Source: Vanilla planifolia (lineage: Eukaryota > Streptophyta > Magnoliopsida > Asparagales > Orchidaceae). From it: a stretch of 64,000 nucleotides of DNA. Both the position numbers and the translations under genes were made by a program. Below the pieces are notes generated by a model that did no database searches, was not told where the DNA came from, and saw nothing but the letters and a program-made list of their open reading frames with translations. The stretch covers positions 12,469,501 to 12,533,500 of the forward strand of contig CM043878.1 of the NCBI GenBank assembly GCA_023846275.1. The letters are read 5' to 3'. Positions 29,976-45,710 of this stretch are shown piece after piece (the stretch's first letter is position 1; every line of letters starts with the position of its first letter).

Positions 29976-31208
29976 TTTATGTCGTTGTTACTAAATTGAC
30001 GTCCCTCCCAATTATTGCTTCTAGAAGAAATTCTCAAATTGTTAACCCAATATTTCTTCGCGTGGCTTTGATGTCGACATAAATTGCTTTATGTCACCGT
30101 AGTTATGGCGTAGGATCCACAAGAAGATATGCGCATCATTGGCTAATATGTCTTTTTTTAATTACGAAACAAAAAATGATAATAATTTAATATCGATTTC
30201 AACGATTATTGTCGTAAACTTTTAAAGAAATTTATAAAATAAATATAGATTAATATGTGTATATTAAGTTGTCGATGAAATGAATTTAGTATAAATTAAT
30301 ATTTGTAATAGAATTATAAAAAATGAATTTTGTCATAGTTTAATAAGTTAATTTAAGTGAGATATTAGTGAGTGTTATTTTTATTTTTTGATATCTTCCT
30401 ATATTGTGAGCCTGTAATCCTAGTTAACTCATCGAATTTATATCAGATATTATAAATTCGTTGTGGACCGTCTTACAATTGAAAATTTTGTTTTTTTTTA
30501 CCGATTTACTATACGTATATTTATATATATCATTCATAATAAATCGTTAAATTTTAATTTTTACTTTTAGGATGAGAAATTAATAAATATATTAAATTAC
30601 GTTTGTTAAAAAAATTTAACTCTTTGATTTTATATAATTAATTAAGAGATCACATTTGGATATTTTATATTCTTTTCTAAATCTTCTAAATTAATTTATT
30701 ATATATGATAAGCAAATTAAATTTTGGAATTTAAAATAAAAAAATATAGCTAATAAATAACTGTAATAGTTTTATGTAGTTTCGAAATAATATATTTTAA
30801 AAAATAATAATATTTTATGTTTAAAAGTTTTATAAGAAATTACGTTTTATTTTGTTTTGAATATTTCTCCAATAAAAAAAATTTGATTATATCCTAGATA
30901 TTTAAAAAATAAAAACGGGGAAATAATCTACGTTAATCACGAACCAAATAAAGAAATGTCGCATAATTGGCGCTTTCGTATTTTAGCGGGTGTCCGCATA
31001 ATACTTCTATGCGACAACGTAAACCCGTACGAGCCTTCGATTCGGCGATTTCGCAGGAAAACCGTGAGTGTTAGCTCACGGATTTTGGCCATTTTCTGCG
31101 TCCGCATAATTTGTTTTATGCGGAAGGTCCTATAGTTTCAGTGGATTGTTATTGTGCGGGACGAAAAGAAGGGGGAAGAAAAAAACAAGCGCATTATCAA
31201 ACAGAGTT

Positions 31209-31243
<35 letters not shown>

Positions 31244-31555
31244 CTTTTTTCCAAAGTTCGGAAAAAAAAGTTACATTACGCGGTCAGTTTTAAAAGATAT
31301 TTTAAAATAAATATAAACTATTCATTATATAAATTTAATGTTTTGGGTTTTATGTAAACATCCATATTAAATCATGAATCTCTTTATTAAAACTATTAAG
31401 TTATTTATTAATAAAGAATAATTATAGGAGTTTAAAAACATTTATTACGTTTAAATACAATAATCGTATATTAATCAAACTTTAATTTCGTAAAAACAAA
31501 GATTTTAAGTTATTTTGTGTCATATTTTATTTTATTCTAATATATGTGAGCAAAA

Positions 31556-31586
<31 letters not shown>

Positions 31587-31736
31587 TATTTTACGAAAAA
31601 ATCGAAATGCTAAAAATGTGTAATATGAACAAATATTTTGAATAGTTATTTGCGTAGTTCGATGATCAACGATCATTAATACAATATTTGTATGTTTTGA
31701 GTTCTCTATTACTTTGTGATTTTTTGTACAATATCT
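29976..31736 (+). repeat. Satellite copy 18 (1761 bp)
   Basis: Poly-T of 33; majority state at tracked sites. Confidence 0.95.
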
Positions 31737-32969
31737 TTTATGTCGTTGTTACTAAATTGACGTCCCTCCCAATTATTGCTTCTAGAAGAAATTCTCAAAT
31801 TGTTAACCCAATATTTCTTCGCGTGGCTTTGATGTCGACATAAATTGCTTTATGTCACCGTAGTTATGGCGTAGGATCCACAAGAAGATATGCGCATCAT
31901 TGGCTAATATGTCTTTTTTTAATTACGAAACAAAAAATGATAATAATTTAATATCGATTTCAACGATTATTGTCGTAAACTTTTAAAGAAATTTATAAAA
32001 TAAATATAGATTAATATGTGTATATTAAGTTGTCGATGAAATGAATTTAGTATAAATTAATATTTGTAATAGAATTATAAAAAATGAATTTTGTCATAGT
32101 TTAATAAGTTAATTTAAGTGAGATATTAGTGAGTGTTATTTTTATTTTTTGATATCTTCCTATATTGTGAGCCTGTAATCCTAGTTAACTCATCGAATTT
32201 ATATCAGATATTATAAATTCGTTGTGGACCGTCTTACAATTGAAAATTTTGTTTTTTTTTACCGATTTACTATACGTATATTTATATATATCATTCATAA
32301 TAAATCGTTAAATTTTAATTTTTACTTTTAGGATGAGAAATTAATAAATATATTAAATTACGTTTGTTAAAAAAATTTAACTCTTTGATTTTATATAATT
32401 AATTAAGAGATCACATTTGGATATTTTATATTCTTTTCTAAATCTTCTAAATTAATTTATTATATATGATAAGCAAATTAAATTTTGGAATTTAAAATAA
32501 AAAAATATAGCTAATAAATAACTGTAATAGTTTTATGTAGTTTCGAAATAATATATTTTAAAAAATAATAATATTTTATGTTTAAAAGTTTTATAAGAAA
32601 TTACGTTTTATTTTGTTTTGAATATTTCTCCAATAAAAAAAATTTGATTATATCCTAGATATTTAGAAAATAAAAACGGGGAAATAATCTACGTTAATCA
32701 CGAACCAAATAAAGAAATGTCGCATAATTGGCGCTTTCGTATTTTAGCGGGTGTCCGCATAATACTTCTATGCGACAACGTAAACCCGTACGAGCCTTCG
32801 ATTCGGCGATTTCGCAGGAAAACCGTGAGTGTTAGCTCACGGATTTTGGCCATTTTCTGCGTCCGCATAATTTGTTTTATGCGGAAGGTCCTATAGTTTC
32901 AGTGGATTGTTATTGTGCGGGACGAAAAGAAGGGGGAAGAAAAAAACAAGCGCATTATCAAACAGAGTT

Positions 32970-33005
<36 letters not shown>

Positions 33006-33317
33006 CTTTTTTCCAAAGTTCGGAAAAAAAAGTTACATTACGCGGTCAGTTTTAAAAGATATTTTAAAATAAATATAAACTATTCATTATATAAATTTAA
33101 TGTTTTGGGTTTTATGTAAACATCCATATTAAATCATGAATCTCTTTATTAAAACTATTAAGTTATTTATTAATAAAGAATAATTATAGGAGTTTAAAAA
33201 CATTTATTACGTTTAAATACAATAATCGTATATTAATCAAACTTTAATTTCGTAAAAACAAAGATTTTAAGTTATTTTGTGTCATATTTTATTTTATTCT
33301 AATATATGTGAGCAAAA

Positions 33318-33356
<39 letters not shown>

Positions 33357-33500
33357 ACGAAAAAATCGAAATGCTAAAAATGTGTAATATGAACAAATAT
33401 TTTGAATAGTTATTTGCGTAGTTCGATGATCAACGATCATTAATACAATATTTGTATGTTTTGAGTTCTCTATTACTTTGTGATTTTTTGTACAATATCT
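31737..33500 (+). repeat. Satellite copy 19 (1764 bp)
   Basis: ATATTTAG variant with poly-T of 34 and A-run of 13, identical states to copies 20 and 21. Confidence 0.95.
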
Positions 33501-34733
33501 TTTATGTCGTTGTTACTAAATTGACGTCCCTCCCAATTATTGCTTCTAGAAGAAATTCTCAAATTGTTAACCCAATATTTCTTCGCGTGGCTTTGATGTC
33601 GACATAAATTGCTTTATGTCACCGTAGTTATGGCGTAGGATCCACAAGAAGATATGCGCATCATTGGCTAATATGTCTTTTTTTAATTACGAAACAAAAA
33701 ATGATAATAATTTAATATCGATTTCAACGATTATTGTCGTAAACTTTTAAAGAAATTTATAAAATAAATATAGATTAATATGTGTATATTAAGTTGTCGA
33801 TGAAATGAATTTAGTATAAATTAATATTTGTAATAGAATTATAAAAAATGAATTTTGTCATAGTTTAATAAGTTAATTTAAGTGAGATATTAGTGAGTGT
33901 TATTTTTATTTTTTGATATCTTCCTATATTGTGAGCCTGTAATCCTAGTTAACTCATCGAATTTATATCAGATATTATAAATTCGTTGTGGACCGTCTTA
34001 CAATTGAAAATTTTGTTTTTTTTTACCGATTTACTATACGTATATTTATATATATCATTCATAATAAATCGTTAAATTTTAATTTTTACTTTTAGGATGA
34101 GAAATTAATAAATATATTAAATTACGTTTGTTAAAAAAATTTAACTCTTTGATTTTATATAATTAATTAAGAGATCACATTTGGATATTTTATATTCTTT
34201 TCTAAATCTTCTAAATTAATTTATTATATATGATAAGCAAATTAAATTTTGGAATTTAAAATAAAAAAATATAGCTAATAAATAACTGTAATAGTTTTAT
34301 GTAGTTTCGAAATAATATATTTTAAAAAATAATAATATTTTATGTTTAAAAGTTTTATAAGAAATTACGTTTTATTTTGTTTTGAATATTTCTCCAATAA
34401 AAAAAATTTGATTATATCCTAGATATTTAGAAAATAAAAACGGGGAAATAATCTACGTTAATCACGAACCAAATAAAGAAATGTCGCATAATTGGCGCTT
34501 TCGTATTTTAGCGGGTGTCCGCATAATACTTCTATGCGACAACGTAAACCCGTACGAGCCTTCGATTCGGCGATTTCGCAGGAAAACCGTGAGTGTTAGC
34601 TCACGGATTTTGGCCATTTTCTGCGTCCGCATAATTTGTTTTATGCGGAAGGTCCTATAGTTTCAGTGGATTGTTATTGTGCGGGACGAAAAGAAGGGGG
34701 AAGAAAAAAACAAGCGCATTATCAAACAGAGTT

Positions 34734-34769
<36 letters not shown>

Positions 34770-35081
34770 CTTTTTTCCAAAGTTCGGAAAAAAAAGTTAC
34801 ATTACGCGGTCAGTTTTAAAAGATATTTTAAAATAAATATAAACTATTCATTATATAAATTTAATGTTTTGGGTTTTATGTAAACATCCATATTAAATCA
34901 TGAATCTCTTTATTAAAACTATTAAGTTATTTATTAATAAAGAATAATTATAGGAGTTTAAAAACATTTATTACGTTTAAATACAATAATCGTATATTAA
35001 TCAAACTTTAATTTCGTAAAAACAAAGATTTTAAGTTATTTTGTGTCATATTTTATTTTATTCTAATATATGTGAGCAAAA

Positions 35082-35120
<39 letters not shown>

Positions 35121-35264
35121 ACGAAAAAATCGAAATGCTAAAAATGTGTAATATGAACAAATATTTTGAATAGTTATTTGCGTAGTTCGATGATCAACGA
35201 TCATTAATACAATATTTGTATGTTTTGAGTTCTCTATTACTTTGTGATTTTTTGTACAATATCT
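33501..35264 (+). repeat. Satellite copy 20 (1764 bp)
   Basis: Middle member of the 19-21 trio; same length and microsatellite lengths as both neighbours. Confidence 0.95.
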
Positions 35265-36497
35265 TTTATGTCGTTGTTACTAAATTGACGTCCCTCCCAA
35301 TTATTGCTTCTAGAAGAAATTCTCAAATTGTTAACCCAATATTTCTTCGCGTGGCTTTGATGTCGACATAAATTGCTTTATGTCACCGTAGTTATGGCGT
35401 AGGATCCACAAGAAGATATGCGCATCATTGGCTAATATGTCTTTTTTTAATTACGAAACAAAAAATGATAATAATTTAATATCGATTTCAACGATTATTG
35501 TCGTAAACTTTTAAAGAAATTTATAAAATAAATATAGATTAATATGTGTATATTAAGTTGTCGATGAAATGAATTTAGTATAAATTAATATTTGTAATAG
35601 AATTATAAAAAATGAATTTTGTCATAGTTTAATAAGTTAATTTAAGTGAGATATTAGTGAGTGTTATTTTTATTTTTTGATATCTTCCTATATTGTGAGC
35701 CTGTAATCCTAGTTAACTCATCGAATTTATATCAGATATTATAAATTCGTTGTGGACCGTCTTACAATTGAAAATTTTGTTTTTTTTTACCGATTTACTA
35801 TACGTATATTTATATATATCATTCATAATAAATCGTTAAATTTTAATTTTTACTTTTAGGATGAGAAATTAATAAATATATTAAATTACGTTTGTTAAAA
35901 AAATTTAACTCTTTGATTTTATATAATTAATTAAGAGATCACATTTGGATATTTTATATTCTTTTCTAAATCTTCTAAATTAATTTATTATATATGATAA
36001 GCAAATTAAATTTTGGAATTTAAAATAAAAAAATATAGCTAATAAATAACTGTAATAGTTTTATGTAGTTTCGAAATAATATATTTTAAAAAATAATAAT
36101 ATTTTATGTTTAAAAGTTTTATAAGAAATTACGTTTTATTTTGTTTTGAATATTTCTCCAATAAAAAAAATTTGATTATATCCTAGATATTTAGAAAATA
36201 AAAACGGGGAAATAATCTACGTTAATCACGAACCAAATAAAGAAATGTCGCATAATTGGCGCTTTCGTATTTTAGCGGGTGTCCGCATAATACTTCTATG
36301 CGACAACGTAAACCCGTACGAGCCTTCGATTCGGCGATTTCGCAGGAAAACCGTGAGTGTTAGCTCACGGATTTTGGCCATTTTCTGCGTCCGCATAATT
36401 TGTTTTATGCGGAAGGTCCTATAGTTTCAGTGGATTGTTATTGTGCGGGACGAAAAGAAGGGGGAAGAAAAAAACAAGCGCATTATCAAACAGAGTT

Positions 36498-36533
<36 letters not shown>

Positions 36534-36845
36534 CTTTTTTCCAAAGTTCGGAAAAAAAAGTTACATTACGCGGTCAGTTTTAAAAGATATTTTAAAATAA
36601 ATATAAACTATTCATTATATAAATTTAATGTTTTGGGTTTTATGTAAACATCCATATTAAATCATGAATCTCTTTATTAAAACTATTAAGTTATTTATTA
36701 ATAAAGAATAATTATAGGAGTTTAAAAACATTTATTACGTTTAAATACAATAATCGTATATTAATCAAACTTTAATTTCGTAAAAACAAAGATTTTAAGT
36801 TATTTTGTGTCATATTTTATTTTATTCTAATATATGTGAGCAAAA

Positions 36846-36884
<39 letters not shown>

Positions 36885-37028
36885 ACGAAAAAATCGAAAT
36901 GCTAAAAATGTGTAATATGAACAAATATTTTGAATAGTTATTTGCGTAGTTCGATGATCAACGATCATTAATACAATATTTGTATGTTTTGAGTTCTCTA
37001 TTACTTTGTGATTTTTTGTACAATATCT
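35265..37028 (+). repeat. Satellite copy 21 (1764 bp)
   Basis: Last member of the 19-21 trio, again 1764 bp with T34 and A13. Confidence 0.95.
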
Positions 37029-38261
37029 TTTATGTCGTTGTTACTAAATTGACGTCCCTCCCAATTATTGCTTCTAGAAGAAATTCTCAAATTGTTAACC
37101 CAATATTTCTTCGCGTGGCTTTGATGTCGACATAAATTGCTTTATGTCACCGTAGTTATGGCGTAGGATCCACAAGAAGATATGCGCATCATTGGCTAAT
37201 ATGTCTTTTTTTAATTACGAAACAAAAAATGATAATAATTTAATATCGATTTCAACGATTATTGTCGTAAACTTTTAAAGAAATTTATAAAATAAATATA
37301 GATTAATATGTGTATATTAAGTTGTCGATGAAATGAATTTAGTATAAATTAATATTTGTAATAGAATTATAAAAAATGAATTTTGTCATAGTTTAATAAG
37401 TTAATTTAAGTGAGATATTAGTGAGTGTTATTTTTATTTTTTGATATCTTCCTATATTGTGAGCCTGTAATCCTAGTTAACTCATCGAATTTATATCAGA
37501 TATTATAAATTCGTTGTGGACCGTCTTACAATTGAAAATTTTGTTTTTTTTTACCGATTTACTATACGTATATTTATATATATCATTCATAATAAATCGT
37601 TAAATTTTAATTTTTACTTTTAGGATGAGAAATTAATAAATATATTAAATTACGTTTGTTAAAAAAATTTAACTCTTTGATTTTATATAATTAATTAAGA
37701 GATCACATTTGGATATTTTATATTCTTTTCTAAATCTTCTAAATTAATTTATTATATATGATAAGCAAATTAAATTTTGGAATTTAAAATAAAAAAATAT
37801 AGCTAATAAATAACTGTAATAGTTTTATGTAGTTTCGAAATAATATATTTTAAAAAATAATAATATTTTATGTTTAAAAGTTTTATAAGAAATTACGTTT
37901 TATTTTGTTTTGAATATTTCTCCAATAAAAAAAATTTGATTATATCCTAGATATTTAAAAAATAAAAACGGGGAAATAATCTACGTTAATCACGAACCAA
38001 ATAAAGAAATGTCGCATAATTGGCGCTTTCGTATTTTAGCGGGTGTCCGCATAATACTTCTATGCGACAACGTAAACCCGTACGAGCCTTCGATTCGGCG
38101 ATTTCGCAGGAAAACCGTGAGTGTTAGCTCACGGATTTTGGCCATTTTCTGCGTCCGCATAATTTGTTTTATGCGGAAGGTCCTATAGTTTCAGTGGATT
38201 GTTATTGTGCGGGACGAAAAGAAGGGGGAAGAAAAAAACAAGCGCATTATCAAACAGAGTT

Positions 38262-38296
<35 letters not shown>

Positions 38297-38604
38297 CTTT
38301 TTTCCAAAGTTCGGAAAAAAAAGTTACATTACGCGGTCAGTTTTAAAAGATATTTTAAAATAAATATAAACTATTCATTATATAAATTTAATGTTTTGGG
38401 TTTTATGTAAACATCCATATTAAATCATGAATCTCTTTATTAAAACTATTAAGTTATTTATTAATAAAGAATAATTATAGGAGTTTAAAAACATTTATTA
38501 CGTTTAAATACAATAATCGTATATTAATCAAACTTTAATTTCGTAAAAACAAAGATTTTAAGTTATTTTGTGTCATATTTTATTTTATTCTAATATATGT
38601 GAGC

Positions 38605-38649
<45 letters not shown>

Positions 38650-38793
38650 ACGAAAAAATCGAAATGCTAAAAATGTGTAATATGAACAAATATTTTGAAT
38701 AGTTATTTGCGTAGTTCGATGATCAACGATCATTAATACAATATTTGTATGTTTTGAGTTCTCTATTACTTTGTGATTTTTTGTACAATATCT
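37029..38793 (+). repeat. Satellite copy 22 (1765 bp)
   Basis: Poly-T of 33; returns to the majority A in ATATTTAA. Confidence 0.95.
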
Positions 38794-40026
38794 TTTATGT
38801 CGTTGTTACTAAATTGACGTCCCTCCCAATTATTGCTTCTAGAAGAAATTCTCAAATTGTTAACCCAATATTTCTTCGCGTGGCTTTGATGTCGACATAA
38901 ATTGCTTTATGTCACCGTAGTTATGGCGTAGGATCCACAAGAAGATATGCGCATCATTGGCTAATATGTCTTTTTTTAATTACGAAACAAAAAATGATAA
39001 TAATTTAATATCGATTTCAACGATTATTGTCGTAAACTTTTAAAGAAATTTATAAAATAAATATAGATTAATATGTGTATATTAAGTTGTCGATGAAATG
39101 AATTTAGTATAAATTAATATTTGTAATAGAATTATAAAAAATGAATTTTGTCATAGTTTAATAAGTTAATTTAAGTGAGATATTAGTGAGTGTTATTTTT
39201 ATTTTTTGATATCTTCCTATATTGTGAGCCTGTAATCCTAGTTAACTCATCGAATTTATATCAGATATTATAAATTCGTTGTGGACCGTCTTACAATTGA
39301 AAATTTTGTTTTTTTTTACCGATTTACTATACGTATATTTATATATATCATTCATAATAAATCGCTAAATTTTAATTTTTACTTTTAGGATGAGAAATTA
39401 ATAAATATATTAAATTACGTTTGTTAAAAAAATTTAACTCTTTGATTTTATATAATTAATTAAGAGATCACATTTGGATATTTTATATTCTTTTCTAAAT
39501 CTTCTAAATTAATTTATTATATATGATAAGCAAATTAAATTTTGGAATTTAAAATAAAAAAATATAGCTAATAAATAACTGTAATAGTTTTATGTAGTTT
39601 CGAAATAATATATTTTAAAAAATAATAATATTTTATGTTTAAAAGTTTTATAAGAAATTACGTTTTATTTTGTTTTGAATATTTCTCCAATAAAAAAAAT
39701 TTGATTATATCCTAGATATTTAAAAAATAAAAACGGGGAAATAATCTACGTTAATCACGAACCAAATAAAGAAATGTCGCATAATTGGCGCTTTCGTATT
39801 TTAGCGGGTGTCCGCATAATACTTCTATGCGACAACGTAAACCCGTACGAGCCTTCGATTCGGCGATTTCGCAGGAAAACCGTGAGTGTTAGCTCACGGA
39901 TTTTGGCCATTTTCTGCGTCCGCATAATTTGTTTTATGCGGAAGGTCCTATAGTTTCAGTGGATTGTTATTGTGCGGGACGAAAAGAAGGGGGAAGAAAA
40001 AAACAAGCGCATTATCAAACAGAGTT

Positions 40027-40059
<33 letters not shown>

Positions 40060-40370
40060 CTTTTTTCCAAAGTTCGGAAAAAAAAGTTACATTACGCGGT
40101 CAGTTTTAAAAGATATTTTAAAATAAATATAAACTATTCATTATATAAATTTAATGTTTTGGGTTTTATGTAAACATCCATATTAAATCATGAATCTCTT
40201 TATTAAAACTATTAAGTTATTTATTAATAAAGAATAATTATAGGAGTTTAAAAACATTTATTACGTTTAAATACAATAATCGTATATTAATCAAACTTTA
40301 ATTTCGTAAAAACAAAGATTTTAAGTTATTTTGTGTCATATTTTATTTTATTCTAATATATGTGAGCAAA

Positions 40371-40415
<45 letters not shown>

Positions 40416-40559
40416 ACGAAAAAATCGAAATGCTAAAAATGTGTAATATGAACAAATATTTTGAATAGTTATTTGCGTAGTTCGATGATCAACGATCATT
40501 AATACAATATTTGTATGTTTTGAGTTCTCTATTACTTTGTGATTTTTTGTACAATATCT
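38794..40559 (+). repeat. Satellite copy 23 (1766 bp)
   Basis: AATCGCTAAAT near 39361 and poly-T of 31, matching copy 14 rather than its neighbours. Confidence 0.95.
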
Positions 40560-41792
40560 TTTATGTCGTTGTTACTAAATTGACGTCCCTCCCAATTATT
40601 GCTTCTAGAAGAAATTCTCAAATTGTTAACCCAATATTTCTTCGCGTGGCTTTGATGTCGACATAAATTGCTTTATGTCACCGTAGTTATGGCGTAGGAT
40701 CCACAAGAAGATATGCGCATCATTGGCTAATATGTCTTTTTTTAATTACGAAACAAAAAATGATAATAATTTAATATCGATTTCAACGATTATTGTCGTA
40801 AACTTTTAAAGAAATTTATAAAATAAATATAGATTAATATGTGTATATTAAGTTGTCGATGAAATGAATTTAGTATAAATTAATATTTGTAATAGAATTA
40901 TAAAAAATGAATTTTGTCATAGTTTAATAAGTTAATTTAAGTGAGATATTAGTGAGTGTTATTTTTATTTTTTGATATCTTCCTATATTGTGAGCCTGTA
41001 ATCCTAGTTAACTCATCGAATTTATATCAGATATTATAAATTCGTTGTGGACCGTCTTACAATTGAAAATTTTGTTTTTTTTTACCGATTTACTATACGT
41101 ATATTTATATATATCATTCATAATAAATCGTTAAATTTTAATTTTTACTTTTAGGATGAGAAATTAATAAATATATTAAATTACGTTTGTTAAAAAAATT
41201 TAACTCTTTGATTTTATATAATTAATTAAGAGATCACATTTGGATATTTTATATTCTTTTCTAAATCTTCTAAATTAATTTATTATATATGATAAGCAAA
41301 TTAAATTTTGGAATTTAAAATAAAAAAATATAGCTAATAAATAACTGTAATAGTTTTATGTAGTTTCGAAATAATATATTTTAAAAAATAATAATATTTT
41401 ATGTTTAAAAGTTTTATAAGAAATTACGTTTTATTTTGTTTTGAATATTTCTCCAATAAAAAAAATTTGATTATATCCTAGATATTTAAAAAATAAAAAC
41501 GGGGAAATAATCTACGTTAATCACGAACCAAATAAAGAAATGTCGCATAATTGGCGCTTTCGTATTTTAGCGGGTGTCCGCATAATACTTCTATGCGACA
41601 ACGTAAACCCGTACGAGCCTTCGATTCGGCGATTTCGCAGGAAAACCGTGAGTGTTAGCTCACGGATTTTGGCCATTTTCTGCGTCCGCATAATTTGTTT
41701 TATGCGGAAGGTCCTATAGTTTCAGTGGATTGTTATTGTGCGGGACGAAAAGAAGGGGGAAGAAAAAAACAAGCGCATTATCAAACAGAGTT

Positions 41793-41827
<35 letters not shown>

Positions 41828-42139
41828 CTTTTTTCCAAAGTTCGGAAAAAAAAGTTACATTACGCGGTCAGTTTTAAAAGATATTTTAAAATAAATATAA
41901 ACTATTCATTATATAAATTTAATGTTTTGGGTTTTATGTAAACATCCATATTAAATCATGAATCTCTTTATTAAAACTATTAAGTTATTTATTAATAAAG
42001 AATAATTATAGGAGTTTAAAAACATTTATTACGTTTAAATACAATAATCGTATATTAATCAAACTTTAATTTCGTAAAAACAAAGATTTTAAGTTATTTT
42101 GTGTCATATTTTATTTTATTCTAATATATGTGAGCAAAA

Positions 42140-42178
<39 letters not shown>

Positions 42179-42322
42179 ACGAAAAAATCGAAATGCTAAA
42201 AATGTGTAATATGAACAAATATTTTGAATAGTTATTTGCGTAGTTCGATGATCAACGATCATTAATACAATATTTGTATGTTTTGAGTTCTCTATTACTT
42301 TGTGATTTTTTGTACAATATCT
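40560..42322 (+). repeat. Satellite copy 24 (1763 bp)
   Basis: Poly-T of 33; majority state at tracked sites. Confidence 0.95.
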
Positions 42323-43555
42323 TTTATGTCGTTGTTACTAAATTGACGTCCCTCCCAATTATTGCTTCTAGAAGAAATTCTCAAATTGTTAACCCAATAT
42401 TTCTTCGCGTGGCTTTGATGTCGACATAAATTGCTTTATGTCACCGTAGTTATGGCGTAGGATCCACAAGAAGATATGCGCATCATTGGCTAATATGTCT
42501 TTTTTTAATTACGAAACAAAAAATGATAATAATTTAATATCGATTTCAACGATTATTGTCGTAAACTTTTAAAGAAATTTATAAAATAAATATAGATTAA
42601 TATGTGTATATTAAGTTGTCGATGAAATGAATTTAGTATAAATTAATATTTGTAATAGAATTATAAAAAATGAATTTTGTCATAGTTTAATAAGTTAATT
42701 TAAGTGAGATATTAGTGAGTGTTATTTTTATTTTTTGATATCTTCCTATATTGTGAGCCTGTAATCCTAGTTAACTCATCGAATTTATATCAGATATTAT
42801 AAATTCGTTGTGGACCGTCTTACAATTGAAAATTTTGTTTTTTTTTACCGATTTACTATACGTATATTTATATATATCATTCATAATAAATCGTTAAATT
42901 TTAATTTTTACTTTTAGGATGAGAAATTAATAAATATATTAAATTACGTTTGTTAAAAAAATTTAACTCTTTGATTTTATATAATTAATTAAGAGATCAC
43001 ATTTGGATATTTTATATTCTTTTCTAAATCTTCTAAATTAATTTATTATATATGATAAGCAAATTAAATTTTGGAATTTAAAATAAAAAAATATAGCTAA
43101 TAAATAACTGTAATAGTTTTATGTAGTTTCGAAATAATATATTTTAAAAAATAATAATATTTTATGTTTAAAAGTTTTATAAGAAATTACGTTTTATTTT
43201 GTTTTGAATATTTCTCCAATAAAAAAAATTTGATTATATCCTAGATATTTAAAAAATAAAAACGGGGAAATAATCTACGTTAATCACGAACCAAATAAAG
43301 AAATGTCGCATAATTGGCGCTTTCGTATTTTAGCGGGTGTCCGCATAATACTTCTATGCGACAACGTAAACCCGTACGAGCCTTCGATTCGGCGATTTCG
43401 CAGGAAAACCGTGAGTGTTAGCTCACGGATTTTGGCCATTTTCTGCGTCCGCATAATTTGTTTTATGCGGAAGGTCCTATAGTTTCAGTGGATTGTTATT
43501 GTGCGGGACGAAAAGAAGGGGGAAGAAAAAAACAAGCGCATTATCAAACAGAGTT

Positions 43556-43590
<35 letters not shown>

Positions 43591-43902
43591 CTTTTTTCCA
43601 AAGTTCGGAAAAAAAAGTTACATTACGCGGTCAGTTTTAAAAGATATTTTAAAATAAATATAAACTATTCATTATATAAATTTAATGTTTTGGGTTTTAT
43701 GTAAACATCCATATTAAATCATGAATCTCTTTATTAAAACTATTAAGTTATTTATTAATAAAGAATAATTATAGGAGTTTAAAAACATTTATTACGTTTA
43801 AATACAATAATCGTATATTAATCAAACTTTAATTTCGTAAAAACAAAGATTTTAAGTTATTTTGTGTCATATTTTATTTTATTCTAATATATGTGAGCAA
43901 AA

Positions 43903-43941
<39 letters not shown>

Positions 43942-44085
43942 ACGAAAAAATCGAAATGCTAAAAATGTGTAATATGAACAAATATTTTGAATAGTTATTT
44001 GCGTAGTTCGATGATCAACGATCATTAATACAATATTTGTATGTTTTGAGTTCTCTATTACTTTGTGATTTTTTGTACAATATCT
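42323..44085 (+). repeat. Satellite copy 25 (1763 bp)
   Basis: Poly-T of 33; majority state at tracked sites. Confidence 0.95.
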
Positions 44086-45318
44086 TTTATGTCGTTGTTA
44101 CTAAATTGACGTCCCTCCCAATTATTGCTTCTAGAAGAAATTCTCAAATTGTTAACCCAATATTTCTTCGCGTGGCTTTGATGTCGACATAAATTGCTTT
44201 ATGTCACCGTAGTTATGGCGTAGGATCCACAAGAAGATATGCGCATCATTGGCTAATATGTCTTTTTTTAATTACGAAACAAAAAATGATAATAATTTAA
44301 TATCGATTTCAACGATTATTGTCGTAAACTTTTAAAGAAATTTATAAAATAAATATAGATTAATATGTGTATATTAAGTTGTCGATGAAATGAATTTAGT
44401 ATAAATTAATATTTGTAATAGAATTATAAAAAATGAATTTTGTCATAGTTTAATAAGTTAATTTAAGTGAGATATTAGTGAGTGTTATTTTTATTTTTTG
44501 ATATCTTCCTATATTGTGAGCCTGTAATCCTAGTTAACTCATCGAATTTATATCAGATATTATAAATTCGTTGTGGACCGTCTTACAATTGAAAATTTTG
44601 TTTTTTTTTACCGATTTACTATACGTATATTTATATATATCATTCATAATAAATCGTTAAATTTTAATTTTTACTTTTAGGATGAGAAATTAATAAATAT
44701 ATTAAATTACGTTTGTTAAAAAAATTTAACTCTTTGATTTTATATAATTAATTAAGAGATCACATTTGGATATTTTATATTCTTTTCTAAATCTTCTAAA
44801 TTATTTATTATATATGATAAGCAAATTAAATTTGGAATTTAAAATAAAAAAAATATAGCTAATAAATAACTGTAATAGTTTTATGTAGTTTCGAAATAAT
44901 ATATTTTAAAAAATAATAATATTTTATGTTTAAAAGTTTTATAAGAAATTACGTTTTATTTTGTTTTGAATATTTCTCCAATAAAAAAAATTTGATTATA
45001 TCCTAGATATTTAAAAAATAAAAACGGGGAAATAATCTACGTTAATCACGAACCAAATAAAGAAATGTCGCATAATTGGCGCTTTCGTATTTTAGCGGGT
45101 TGTCCGCATAATACTTCTATGCGACAACGTAAACCCGTACGAGCCTTCGATTCGGCGATTTCGCAGGAAAACCGTGAGTGTTAGCTCACGGATTTTGGCC
45201 ATTTTCTGCGTCCGCATAATTTGTTTTATGCGGAAGGTCCTATAGTTTCAGTGGATTGTTATTGTGCGGGACGAAAAGAAGGGGGAAGAAAAAAACAAGC
45301 GCATTATCAAACAGAGTT

Positions 45319-45354
<36 letters not shown>

Positions 45355-45671
45355 CTTTTTTCCAAAGTTCGGAAAAAAAAGTTACATTACGCGGTCAGTT
45401 TTAAAAGATATTTTAAAATAAATATAAACTATTCATTATATAAATTTAATGTTTTGGGTTTTATGTAAACATCCATATTAAATTCATGAATCTCTTTATT
45501 AAAACTATTAAGTTATTTATTAATAAAGAATAATTATAGGAGTTTAAAAACATTTATTACGTTTAAATACAATAATCGTATATTAATCAAACTTTAATTT
45601 CGTAAAAAACAAAGATTTTAAGTTATTTTGTGTCATATTTTTATTTTTATTTCTAATATATGTGAGCAAAA

Positions 45672-45710
<39 letters not shown>

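Noticed and set aside
1136-45468. Open frames of 60-81 codons in every satellite copy, rich in phenylalanine
   Set aside because: They cross the poly-T run (hence Phe), change frame and length with each T-run length, and none is conserved as a protein.
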